Shown: one piece after another, positions 42,834 through 51,290 of the stretch
Numbering within the stretch: the first letter of the stretch is position 1
How the letters are laid out: each line of letters opens with the position of its first letter
Assembly: GCF_000775615.1 (NCBI RefSeq)
Contig: NZ_AVPG01000003.1
Coordinates: forward strand, 62,001-126,000
DNA: 64,000 nt
From: Pontibacillus litoralis JSM 072002
Lineage (GTDB): Bacteria; Bacillota; Bacilli; Bacillales; BH030062
Direction: 5' to 3'
Position numbers and translations under genes: made by a program
The notes under the pieces: model-generated
What the model was told of the DNA's origin: nothing
The model's input: the letters and a program-made list of their open reading frames with translations, nothing else
The model's database searches: none

Positions 42834-44153
42834 TTATTTATTTTCCGTTATGGCTTCATCTACAATAGCAAGCCCGCGCTCGAGATCCTCATCTGCTATT
42901 ACTACGGGAGGTAAAAATCTTAGCACATTTCCATACGTACCCGCCTTTAACGTCATCAACCCTTTATCCCAACATGCTTGTAAAATCGTAGTAGTTAACC
43001 CTGGATTCGGTTGCTTGAAATCCTCAGCTTCAATGATTTCTATCGCACACATTGAACCTAAGCCACGTACATCCCCAATAACGTCATGACGCTCCTTCAT
43101 TTCCTGCAATAACTTCATCATCTTTTCACCTAACACTCGGCTTTTGTCCACCAAATGCTCTTCCTTAATCACATCTAGAACAGCGTTTCCTGCTGCACAA
43201 GCAACAGGACTTCCACCGAATGTTCCGCCGAGCTGACCAATCTCTGCGGCATCCATGACATCTGCTCGCCCTGTAACAGCACTTAACGGCATCCCACCAG
43301 CAATAGACTTAGATAATGTCGTCAAGTCAGGTGCTATATCAAAGTTTTCCATCGCAAACAACTTTCCTGTTCTACAGAAGCCTGTTTGAATCTCATCTGC
43401 AATAAAGAGGATATTATTTTCTTCGCACACTCGTTTTATCCCTTGAACAAAACGCTTAGATGGCACAATAAATCCACCTTCCCCTTGAACAGGCTCCATG
43501 ATGATAGCACCAATCTCATCTGGACTCGCTTCTAACATTAAGAAATGGTTAAACTGCTCTACAAGACGGTCATCGTACTCCTCATTAGATAAGAAGGAAT
43601 CCTTACGATAATAATACGGATAAGGTAATTTATACGTATTATTCGCAAACGGTCCAAAACCATGTTTATACGGCTTTACTTTACTCGTTAACGACATCGT
43701 CAATAACGTTCTACCATGATAAGCACGATCAAATGAAATGACACCTGACTTACCTGTAAACTTCCTAGCTATCTTAATTGCATTCTCAACCGCTTCGGCT
43801 CCGCTATTTAACAAAATCGTCTTCTTCGCAAAATCACCCGGAGTTAACGCATTTAAGCGCTCCGCTAACGTAATGTAACTTTCGTAAGGAGCAACGTGAA
43901 AACAAGGATGTATAAATTGGTCAACTTGCTCCTTAATGGCAGCTACGACTTTCGGGTGATTATGACCAATATTTTGAATCCCAATCCCCCCAGCGAAATC
44001 GATATATTCCTTCCCCTCTACATCTTGCACCTTTGCCCCTCTTGCTTTGTCTACATACACTTGTGAAATGTTATACGGCGCACGAGGCACAGCTCTCTCC
44101 CTTCTCTTGTGTAGCTCCACATTCTTATTCACCTGCTTATCCATCATTTTCAT
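42834..44153 (-). CDS. gabT: 4-aminobutyrate/5-aminovalerate aminotransferase (GabT)
   Basis: 439-aa class-III PLP aminotransferase. Cofactor contacts are NSGAEAVENAIKIARKFTG, FIADEIQTGFCRTGKLFAMEN (Asp of the pyridine site) and TLSKSIAGGMPLSAV (Schiff-base Lys near residue 285). IGIQNIGHNHPKVV near the N-terminus is typical of GabT. AAAAGGAGG precedes the ATG. First gene of gabT-aldehyde dehydrogenase, behind its own leader with a terminator. In the glutarate route it would use 5-aminovalerate; GABA is the other likely substrate. Confidence 0.9.
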   Translation of the reverse strand: MKMMDKQVNKNVELHKRRERAVPRAPYNISQVYVDKARGAKVQDVEGKEYIDFAGGIGIQNIGHNHPKVVAAIKEQVDQFIHPCFHVAPYESYITLAERLNALTPGDFAKKTILLNSGAEAVENAIKIARKFTGKSGVISFDRAYHGRTLLTMSLTSKVKPYKHGFGPFANNTYKLPYPYYYRKDSFLSNEEYDDRLVEQFNHFLMLEASPDEIGAIIMEPVQGEGGFIVPSKRFVQGIKRVCEENNILFIADEIQTGFCRTGKLFAMENFDIAPDLTTLSKSIAGGMPLSAVTGRADVMDAAEIGQLGGTFGGSPVACAAGNAVLDVIKEEHLVDKSRVLGEKMMKLLQEMKERHDVIGDVRGLGSMCAIEIIEAEDFKQPNPGLTTTILQACWDKGLMTLKAGTYGNVLRFLPPVVIADEDLERGLAIVDEAITENK

Positions 44154-44378
44154 CTTATAGCCTCCTTTTCATTTTCGTGGTTAATTCTTCAATCTATAAA
44201 GAAAAGCCAGCATTATCATACAGCTACATGATAATACTGGCTTTGATCTATGGCATGCTTCGAAATAGTCGCATAGATTCATCAGTCATCGTTTATGATT
44301 ATATTCACCTTTATGTAACATTCTCATTGACCATGAAAGGGCTTCTCTTTCTAGGATATGAGTTCATTTATTAAATTC
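44154..44378 (-). promoter_or_regulatory. structured leader of gabT, candidate riboregulator
   Basis: About 220 nt of transcribed leader from a start near 44372. Elements on the minus strand: GAAAG/CTTTC hairpin, a 7-bp ATCTATG/CATAGAT stem, then a strong terminator (44200-44244) 46 nt before gabT. Like the glaH leader it has a hairpin opening with AGAAAGA and about 117 nt from there to the terminator. Sequence similarity between the two is low, so common ancestry is not shown. No known riboswitch class recognised. Confidence 0.5.
44200..44244 (-). terminator. attenuator terminator in the gabT leader
   Basis: Seventeen-bp stem (AAAGCCAGTATTATCAT, one G-U pair) with an 8-nt loop, followed by TTTTCTTT on the minus strand. 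Confidence 0.85.
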
Positions 44379-44408
44379 ATCATAAACGAGCCTCTTTTAA
44401 ATTGTCAA
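44379..44408 (-). promoter_or_regulatory. predicted gabT promoter
   Basis: Minus-strand -35 TTGACA (44403-44408), 18-bp spacer and -10 TATGAT (44379-44384). Confidence 0.6.
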
Positions 44409-44496
44409 ATAATTTAGTTAATATTTATATAGTTTTTTATTTTTCTGAAAAATTACTTTTCTTTTTCGGGAATGTACGCTATAATGCCTCATATCG

Positions 44497-44512
44497 AAAT
44501 TGTGTACAATTT
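44497..44512. promoter_or_regulatory. GntR-type operator before the regulator gene
   Basis: AAATTGTGTACAATTT is a 7-2-7 perfect inverted repeat of the kind bound by FadR-subfamily GntR regulators (TTGTxxACAA). It lies 12 bp after a TATAAT (44480-44485) and 25 bp before the regulator start, fitting autorepression. Confidence 0.65.
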
Positions 44513-44537
44513 GTGAATACAAAAAAGTGGTGAGCCA

Positions 44538-45203
44538 ATGAATCAACAACGGAAACAAACAAACGAAGAAAAGGCGTATGAAAAAATAAAACGAGCCATC
44601 ATGCTAAAAAAACTCATACCAGGTCAAAAAATAACAGAGGAGTGGTTAAGTCATGAATTAAATATGAGTCGTACCCCGATTAGAGCCGTGTTGAAGAGGA
44701 TGGACAAGGATGGATTATTAGACGTCATTCCGAATCGCGGAGCCTTTGTCCACAATCCCTCCAACAAAGAAATTGAAGACGTCTTCCACGTTCGTATGGT
44801 ATTAGAAGGATATGCAGCAAGAACGGCGATTAAGAACATAACAACCGAACATATTACAGAGATGAACCAGTTGCTACTTGAAGAAAAAGAAGCGTACCAA
44901 ACCAATGACTTTGAAGGCTTTCTTAAAATTAACGGACTCTTTCATACATACCTAGCAAAAATAACAGAAAACGATGTACTTATTGAAAAAATCGAATCCC
45001 TCAACCAATGGTCTGATTGCTACCTCATACTGAAAGACGAATTTTATCAAACCCCTATCGAAGAAGTGAAAGCGATTGCAGAACATGAAGCCATTGTTCA
45101 CCATTTAGAACAAGGAAACAGCATACAACTAGAAGAAGCTGTTACCTTTCACTTACAATCGACATTACAGTATTTATCTACTCGTCCCTCTATCTTTGAT
45201 TAA
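44538..45203 (+). CDS. GntR/FadR-family regulator (GlaR/CsiR-like)
   Basis: 221-aa FadR-subfamily regulator. The winged helix-turn-helix spans residues ~10-75 (KITEEWLSHELNMSRTPIRAVLKRM, quoted in part), and the FCD ligand domain fills the rest, with metal/ligand residues in DVFHVRMVLEG and NGLFHTYLAK and a late His. It is divergent from gabT-aldehyde dehydrogenase and next to a permease gene. E. coli CsiR (GlaR), also GntR/FCD, represses glaH-lhgO-gabDTP and responds to glutarate, so a similar duty is likely. GTGG is a weak ribosome binding site. Confidence 0.8.
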   Translation: MNQQRKQTNEEKAYEKIKRAIMLKKLIPGQKITEEWLSHELNMSRTPIRAVLKRMDKDGLLDVIPNRGAFVHNPSNKEIEDVFHVRMVLEGYAARTAIKNITTEHITEMNQLLLEEKEAYQTNDFEGFLKINGLFHTYLAKITENDVLIEKIESLNQWSDCYLILKDEFYQTPIEEVKAIAEHEAIVHHLEQGNSIQLEEAVTFHLQSTLQYLSTRPSIFD

Positions 45204-45369
45204 TGCTTGACATGTAAAGTATTAAAGCGGGTTCTCACTTTTATAAGTCTGAATATTCAATCTTTTAATACCTCCTTAATGTAATCATGCATAACACCAA
45301 GACGTTTCCACACTCGATGATTCTTTAAGGGTTATTGTGTTATGAACAAATGATATGGAGGTTATAGAA

Positions 45370-46689
45370 ATGACGAATGAAAATCGACAACTAAAAAAAG
45401 TTCTATCTAAATTTGATTTATTGTTTTTAGCACTTGGAGCGATGCTAGGATGGGGATGGGTTGTTCTCTCAGGTACGTGGATCACCTCCGCTGGCTCTAT
45501 CGGAACCATAATTGCTTTTGCAATTGGAGGTATTCTTGTCATTTTTGTTGGGTTAAACTATGCCGAACTTGCATCAGCCATGCCAAAAGTAGGTGGTGAG
45601 CATGCATATGTTCACCGCGGCCTCGGTAAAAAGGCATCCTTCATCGCATCATGGGCAATCACATTGGGCTATGTATCTGTGGTGATGTTTGAAGCGGTAG
45701 CCCTTCCAACTGTCATCGACTATTTAATTCCTAACTACCAAGCCGGATATCTTTGGACTATTGCTGGGTGGGACGTACATTTAAATTGGGTACTCATCGG
45801 ATCGATTGGCGCATTAATCATTACTTTTATTAACTACGTCGGACTAAAACCAGCCGCGGTTATGCAAACAGTTTTCACTATTATTATTGTCAGCGTCGGA
45901 TTGCTGCTCATTTTCGGCTCTGGCGTATACGGAGACACATCTAATTTAACACCATTATTTCATGACGGCATGGCAGGAATAATGGCCGTACTCGTCATGG
46001 TACCGTTTATGTTTGTTGGCTTTGATGTCATCCCGCAAGTAGCAGAAGAAGCCGATTTACCGACTAAAAGCATCGGAAAATTCCTAATCATATCGGTCAG
46101 TGCTGCAATTCTATTCTATTTGGCCATCACCATTGGCGTATCCTTAGGCTTAACCAATAACCAACTCGCATCCACCGATCTAGCAACAGCAGACGCAATG
46201 GGTAGCTTATTCGGGTCAGAAGCATTCGCACAACTATTAATACTAGGCGGGGTAGCTGGTATTATCACTAGCTGGAATTCCTTCGTCATCGGAGGAAGCC
46301 GAGTCCTATATGCCATGGCCTTATCCGGAATGATTCCAATCTGGTTTGGCAAATTACACCCCAAATACAAAACACCCTCAAACGCTATACTATTTATCGG
46401 AGTACTATCCATGCTCGCACCTTTATTAGGCCGATCTGCCCTCGTCTGGATTGTCAATGCAGGTGGCTTAGGAATCGTCATCGCCTACTTCTTAGTCGCT
46501 TGGAGCTTCATAAGACTACGCAAACAAGAACCAAACATGCCAAGACCATTTAAAGCAGGTAGAACACCCATATACGGATACGCCGCCCTAATCTTAAGTC
46601 TATTTTTCATCGCACTATACATGCCCGGTTTTCCAGCAGCGCTCGTCTGGCCTTACGAATGGATCATGGTTGCTCCTGGTTCTTATTAG
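45370..46689 (+). CDS. APC-family amino acid permease, frameshifted near the C-terminus
   Basis: 439 aa as read, about 12 helices, with APC features GAMLGWGWVVLSGTWI and PKVGGEHAYVHRGLGKKASF near the start. The reading frame stops at 46689 after VAPGSY. Shifting by one base at about 46670-46677 (GTTGCTCC then TGG) restores WFLLGTYFFVRMSKGMYTE and runs to a stop at 46778. So a single-base deletion has probably removed the natural ~33-residue tail. The gene may still work, or this is a sequencing error. GGAGG precedes the ATG at 45370. It probably imports the substrate of the neighbouring GABA/aminovalerate pathway. Confidence 0.8.
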   Translation: MTNENRQLKKVLSKFDLLFLALGAMLGWGWVVLSGTWITSAGSIGTIIAFAIGGILVIFVGLNYAELASAMPKVGGEHAYVHRGLGKKASFIASWAITLGYVSVVMFEAVALPTVIDYLIPNYQAGYLWTIAGWDVHLNWVLIGSIGALIITFINYVGLKPAAVMQTVFTIIIVSVGLLLIFGSGVYGDTSNLTPLFHDGMAGIMAVLVMVPFMFVGFDVIPQVAEEADLPTKSIGKFLIISVSAAILFYLAITIGVSLGLTNNQLASTDLATADAMGSLFGSEAFAQLLILGGVAGIITSWNSFVIGGSRVLYAMALSGMIPIWFGKLHPKYKTPSNAILFIGVLSMLAPLLGRSALVWIVNAGGLGIVIAYFLVAWSFIRLRKQEPNMPRPFKAGRTPIYGYAALILSLFFIALYMPGFPAALVWPYEWIMVAPGSY

Positions 46690-46780
46690 GAACATACTTT
46701 TTTGTCCGTATGTCCAAAGGCATGTACACCGAAATAGAAACTTATGAAACGATCGTAATGGAAGAGAAAAGCGTGTAAAA

Positions 46781-46827
46781 AATCCCCCCATCTCCTTGTC
46801 ATCAGTGATGCAGGAGGTGGGGGGATT
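46781..46827 (+). terminator. intrinsic terminator after the permease gene
   Basis: Sixteen-bp stem (AATCCCCCCATCTCCT, one wobble) with a 15-nt loop. It directly follows the stop at 46778 of the shifted frame, which supports that stop as the original gene end. Confidence 0.85.
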
Positions 46828-46867
46828 GAAGCAAGTGTGATGATGTAGAATCAACTAGCTGAGCCTA

Positions 46868-48288
46868 ATTTCAATCCACGTACCCACTAGGAGTGCGACG
46901 TTATTGAATTGAAAGAGATGGAAGTGCGTGAAGAATTTCAATCCACGCACCCACTAGGAGTGCGACAAATTGCTTGAGGATGAAACATTTTTAACTGCTG
47001 ACATTTCAATCCACGCACCCACTAGGAGTGCGACTCACAATGGTTTTACAATTACAAAGATGCAGATATTTCAATCCACGCACCCACTAGGAGTGCGACA
47101 AAAGTTAATGAGAGATTAAGCACAACAAACGCTATTTCAATCCACGCACCCACTAGGAGTGCGACAACTTAGAAACATTATGCATATACCATCACAATGT
47201 ATTTCAATCCACGCACCCACTAGGAGTGCGACTTAAATGAAGATAACGTGCCAACTAGATCAGGGATTTCAATCCACGCACCCACTAGGAGTGCGACGCG
47301 CAAAGTATTCGACTTTATTTCGGACTACGCACACATTTCAATCCACGCACCCACTAGGAGTGCGACGCTGGATATACATGATAAAGTGTACACAATAAAA
47401 TTTCAATCCACGCACCCACTAGGAGTGCGACCCACGGACCTTACCCAATGCACGCTTAGTACGTTATTTCAATCCACGCACCCACTAGGAGTGCGACCTG
47501 TAACCGATTCTAGTGCTTTTTTATACTCGTTATTTCAATCCACGCACCCACTAGGAGTGCGACCGCTGAATCCGTTGCAGAGTCTGGCTTTACGGAAATT
47601 TCAATCCACGCACCCACTAGGAGTGCGACCAGAAGACATTCGTCTTTTACTAGTCGACACACCAATTTCAATCCACGCACCCACTAGGAGTGCGACTTCG
47701 TGGTTCGGGAATTCTTTTGAAACAGCATCAAAATTTCAATCCACGCACCCACTAGGAGTGCGACATCGATTTTTCTGACATTAAACAAAACGTCATTATT
47801 TCAATCCACGCACCCACTAGGAGTGCGACGCGCACTATATATACGGCATGAAAGTGCGAATGGATTTCAATCCACGCACCCACTAGGAGTGCGACGGAGA
47901 TTTAGAGGGTTTCCTCGAAAAAGGCTTATTTCAATCCACGCACCCACTAGGAGTGCGACCTTTGATGCGGAATTTTCCCTTGTCTTAACAAAATTTCAAT
48001 CCACGCACCCACTAGGAGTGCGACTTTTTAATGATGGATATTTGGAATATGGATACACAATTTCAATCCACGCACCCACTAGGAGTGCGACGATTTAATC
48101 AAAATATCTCAAATTAGTAATTTGGAATTTCAATCCACGCACCCACTAGGAGTGCGACTTAAAAAAACTATCAAAAGATGCGGATGAAGCAATTTCAATC
48201 CACGCACCCACTAGGAGTGCGACAGCATACGCAGACGGTATCGTAACAGAAGAAGAATTTCAATCCACGCACCCACTAGGAGTGCGAC
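46868..48288 (-). CRISPR. type I-C CRISPR array 1, 22 repeats / 21 spacers
   Basis: Thirty-two-bp repeats. In transcript sense (minus strand) each reads GTCGCACTC-CTAGT-GGGTGCGTGGATTGAAAT, with crRNA stem CGCAC/GTGCG. Spacers are 32-36 bp. The leader lies at the right end (48289-48462) beside cas2. The left-most copy (46868-46899) has one substitution (GTACGTGG), as expected of the leader-distal end, so the array is transcribed leftward. Apparent reading frames inside the array are artefacts of the repeat. Confidence 0.98.
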
Positions 48289-48462
48289 GCTAAAATAACC
48301 ACTAAATTTCCTATATAAGGATGTTTTGTGGTCAATATTTACATAACAAATACGGTATTGTTAAAAACCGAGGTTCATATTCGTTCATAACACAACATAT
48401 TTACATTAAAATTAGTGCGAACCCCCTTAGGAATTTATGTGAGCTTAGGGTTCGCACCTAAA
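48289..48462 (-). promoter_or_regulatory. leader of CRISPR array 1
   Basis: AT-rich stretch between cas2 and the array. At 48415-48457 it carries a 43-bp imperfect inverted repeat (outer arms GTGCGAA/TTCGCAC). The same element, 34 of 43 positions identical, occurs in the leader of array 2 at almost the same distance from the first repeat (126 and 124 bp). This indicates a functional leader signal, probably for spacer integration. Confidence 0.8.
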
Positions 48463-48753
48463 CTAAAAAATCAAAGGTTCGTCAATGTCATATGAATTAT
48501 TCACGCCAATATGATCAACCTTAGTTTTGTAATTCTTCCCTAGATTATAAAACCTTAAGCTATCTTTATCTTGATCAATAATCTCTGTTAATTGTATTTT
48601 TAGCTGCTTTAATTGTGTTGAATCTAATACACATTCAAATACGGAATTTTGAACGCGTTGTCCGTAATTTTGACATGCTTTTGATACTTTCCTCAACCTT
48701 CTTGCTCCACCTTGACTTGTTACATTAACATCATATGTAATAATAACTAACAT
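48463..48753 (-). CDS. cas2: CRISPR-associated endonuclease Cas2
   Basis: 96-aa adaptation subunit that joins Cas1 to insert new spacers. It starts MLVIITYDVNV (conserved Asp8) followed by GARRLRKVSKACQNYGQRVQNSVFEC, a clear I-C Cas2 pattern (quoted in part). The ATG is 8 bp after the cas1 stop; an in-frame upstream start at 48771 overlaps cas1. Last gene of the cas operon. Confidence 0.95.
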   Translation of the reverse strand: MLVIITYDVNVTSQGGARRLRKVSKACQNYGQRVQNSVFECVLDSTQLKQLKIQLTEIIDQDKDSLRFYNLGKNYKTKVDHIGVNNSYDIDEPLIF

Positions 48754-48761
48754 CAAAGCAC

Positions 48762-49793
48762 CTACTTCCATAGAAATGGTGGGTACTCATCTAAATCTCC
48801 TCTAATATATCTTGCTAACAATAAAGCTTGTGCATATGGCACTAGTCCCCATGCAATCTTTTCTTTTAAAAATGGGTGTTGAATCTTTTCTTGTTTCTTC
48901 TGCTGCCAAGCTTTTAGTACCGTTTTTCGAGTATCGTCGTCCATGATAACCGCACCATTTTCTTTCTTAGAAAAACCTTTTTCGTTCACTATTTTCTTGT
49001 TTATTAATGAAAGAACAAAACGGTCTGCGTAAACAGATCGAAGTTCCTCCATTACATCTAGAGCTAGAGATGCTCGTCCTGGTCTATCTCTGTGCAGAAA
49101 ACCGACATATGCATCAAGTCCTACCGCTTCTAGTGCAGCTTTCATATCATTTGCTAGTAATGTATACACAAATGATAATAACGCATTGACATTATCTAAA
49201 GGAGGTCGCTTATTACGGTTATTAAAATAAAAATGCTCTTTTTGTTGTAGTATTAAATAATCAATTACCCCATTATATTGAACTGCAGCATTACCTTCTA
49301 ATCCCCTTAAAATCTCCAAGTCTTGTACTTGTCGTATGCCTATCATCGTGGAAGTCAAGTTAGAAGTAGCTGATTTAATTTGCTCAACATCGATACGCAA
49401 AGGATAATCACGGGTGGCTCGTTCTAATACCCATTTACTATTGTATACTTTACCTGTAATAAAGTTTCTAGCTATAAGCGCACTTCTAGTCTCATCATCT
49501 GAAATGCGGTATTGTTCTTTTCTTAACGTAACATTCCCTCTAGATTCCCCTATCACTCTGGCTAAAAAACTACCATTCTTCGTTAAGAAGGCAATAGAAA
49601 TGTTTCGTTTCGCACAATACCCCATTAATGCAGGACTTGCACCTGTATACCCAAATGTCACCACAGACTCTAGATTATGAAGAGGAAGTCTACCTAACTT
49701 CTCTTGATCTTTTAACAACACTATATTATCCCCATCTAATGATAAATAAACATCAGGCTGAGTTACAAATAAAGTATTTAGAAACTGCTTCAT
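48762..49793 (-). CDS. cas1: CRISPR-associated integrase Cas1 (type I-C)
   Basis: 343 aa, spacer integrase. The metal-binding residues lie in RGLEGNAAVQYN (Glu), FLHRDRPGRASLALDVMEELR (His and Asp/Glu). The N-terminal beta domain begins LNTLFVTQPDVYLSLDGDNIVLL. It overlaps cas4 by 4 bp (ATGA), so translation is coupled. The length and partner genes fit subtype I-C. Confidence 0.97.
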   Translation of the reverse strand: MKQFLNTLFVTQPDVYLSLDGDNIVLLKDQEKLGRLPLHNLESVVTFGYTGASPALMGYCAKRNISIAFLTKNGSFLARVIGESRGNVTLRKEQYRISDDETRSALIARNFITGKVYNSKWVLERATRDYPLRIDVEQIKSATSNLTSTMIGIRQVQDLEILRGLEGNAAVQYNGVIDYLILQQKEHFYFNNRNKRPPLDNVNALLSFVYTLLANDMKAALEAVGLDAYVGFLHRDRPGRASLALDVMEELRSVYADRFVLSLINKKIVNEKGFSKKENGAVIMDDDTRKTVLKAWQQKKQEKIQHPFLKEKIAWGLVPYAQALLLARYIRGDLDEYPPFLWK

Positions 49794-50449
49794 TCATATA
49801 TCTTCCCTTCAATATAACTTTTAACAGAATGTTTATTCATAAGATTGGGTACACATATATGTTGAAGAGAGCAACTTTTACAGAAGGACCCTGTTTTCAC
49901 TTTAGGAGTATATCTTCGTTGATAATAATGATGCATTTCTTCGGTTATACTCTTTACCTTATCCTTAAGTTCCTTTGTTATCGGCACTTCTATTCTGTGT
50001 TTTATCTCATTATAAAACATATAGGCCGTATTTATTTCACACAACAGCATTTCTTCTAAACACATCACCTGAGCGGTTAATTGGAGAACATCGGCATCAT
50101 TCTTCTTTGGTTTCCCTCGCTTATATTCAACCGGATAAGCCATATAAGTGCCTTGTTCCCCGTTTAACTCAATACCATTTTTATCATGAATAAATTCAAC
50201 CACATCACAAATACCAGTTATCCTTAATTCTTTAGATGCAACTGGCATCGCTCTAACAATAAGTCTGTTTCCCCTTTTCTCTCGTATAAAGGGGTTATCT
50301 GCTTTTTCATGAAGGTGGTTTCCTTCAACGGTTTTTACGTTTTCTTCCCATTGTTGTTCAATGTGAATTAATGCCCACTGACGTTTACAAAATTCAAAAT
50401 GCTGAATACCCGACAACATTAAGGAAGATTCCTCCAACCTACTGTCCAT
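49790..50449 (-). CDS. cas4: CRISPR-associated exonuclease Cas4
   Basis: 219-aa RecB-like nuclease with a 4Fe-4S cluster that trims prespacers and selects the PAM side. Cluster cysteines: one in FEFCKRQWAL and three in GSFCKSCSLQHIC. Nuclease residues are in GICDVVEF (Asp) and YPVEYKRGKP (Glu-x-Lys). It overlaps cas7 by 11 bp and cas1 by 4 bp. Confidence 0.95.
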   Translation of the reverse strand: MDSRLEESSLMLSGIQHFEFCKRQWALIHIEQQWEENVKTVEGNHLHEKADNPFIREKRGNRLIVRAMPVASKELRITGICDVVEFIHDKNGIELNGEQGTYMAYPVEYKRGKPKKNDADVLQLTAQVMCLEEMLLCEINTAYMFYNEIKHRIEVPITKELKDKVKSITEEMHHYYQRRYTPKVKTGSFCKSCSLQHICVPNLMNKHSVKSYIEGKIYE

Positions 50450-51290
50450 CTATTACATCTACTTGTAAACCTTCTAATTCTTTCAAAGAAATCTCATAGT
50501 CTTCTATATCTTTTGGTTCTTCCACTTTTGATCTTACATCTAATGTTTTGTGTACTTTTGCTGATGAATATTGCCCCATTTTGGAATTATGCTCCCACCA
50601 GTACACTTTATTGATTTCCATACTTCCATCTGGTCTAGCGGAAGAAGCGTCGTTTTCAAATAATGTTATCAGTGTTTGTTTAATTTTCTCTGCATCATCA
50701 TTTGTAAAACCCGTTTTTTCTGCTAGTTGTGTATTGATGCTTCCTTTAAATACATATACCCCAAAATCTACGCGATGTTTCATCCCCATAGTGTCGGACC
50801 CTTTTTTATCGCCCGTAACCGAGTTTACACTTTTTGTGATTTGTGTACTGGTAATATCAATTGGGTCAACACTTAAAGCAGCATGAATGGAAACTGGACC
50901 TCTAACGCCTACCGATACATGTGTTCCTTTAAAGGCAAATACTTGACCAAATGAGCGAACGTCAATCCATTCTTCACAGGATAATCTAGCAACTTCATCG
51001 GCAGAACTATTTTTAGCAGTTAATAATTTTTTTAGTTCAGGTATAGACTCTGCACGATCTTTTAAACTTTTGAATTCATCCACTTTGCGGTCATTTGATT
51101 GAACAAAAACAGCCTCTCCCATATCAAGCAAGCGATTTCTTATCTTCCTTTTAATTGCGACGTCAGAGATTTCCCCATGCCCTTCATAGTTTTGTCGTGG
51201 ACGATTCCCATTCAACGGATCCCCATTTGGATTAGCATTTTTTACAGTAAGAATAACAGCAAAATCAACTTTATGATCTAAAGTAGTCAT
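50439..51290 (-). CDS. cas7: Cascade backbone protein Cas7 (Csd2)
   Basis: 283 aa. It forms the crRNA-binding filament of the I-C effector. The start FAVILTVKNANPNGDPLNGNRPR and SDVAIKRKIRNRLLD are the Csd2 family marks (quoted in part); the later MGMKHRVDFGVYVFKGSIN is also typical. It overlaps the cas8c stop by one base (TAATG), indicating coupled translation. Confidence 0.95.
   Translation of the reverse strand: MTTLDHKVDFAVILTVKNANPNGDPLNGNRPRQNYEGHGEISDVAIKRKIRNRLLDMGEAVFVQSNDRKVDEFKSLKDRAESIPELKKLLTAKNSSADEVARLSCEEWIDVRSFGQVFAFKGTHVSVGVRGPVSIHAALSVDPIDITSTQITKSVNSVTGDKKGSDTMGMKHRVDFGVYVFKGSINTQLAEKTGFTNDDAEKIKQTLITLFENDASSARPDGSMEINKVYWWEHNSKMGQYSSAKVHKTLDVRSKVEEPKDIEDYEISLKELEGLQVDVIDGQ

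Noticed and set aside
47248-48098. Plus-strand frames with ISIHAPTRSAT/FQSTHPLGVRP repeats
   Set aside because: These are translations of CRISPR array 1; the repeat length and unique spacers explain them fully.
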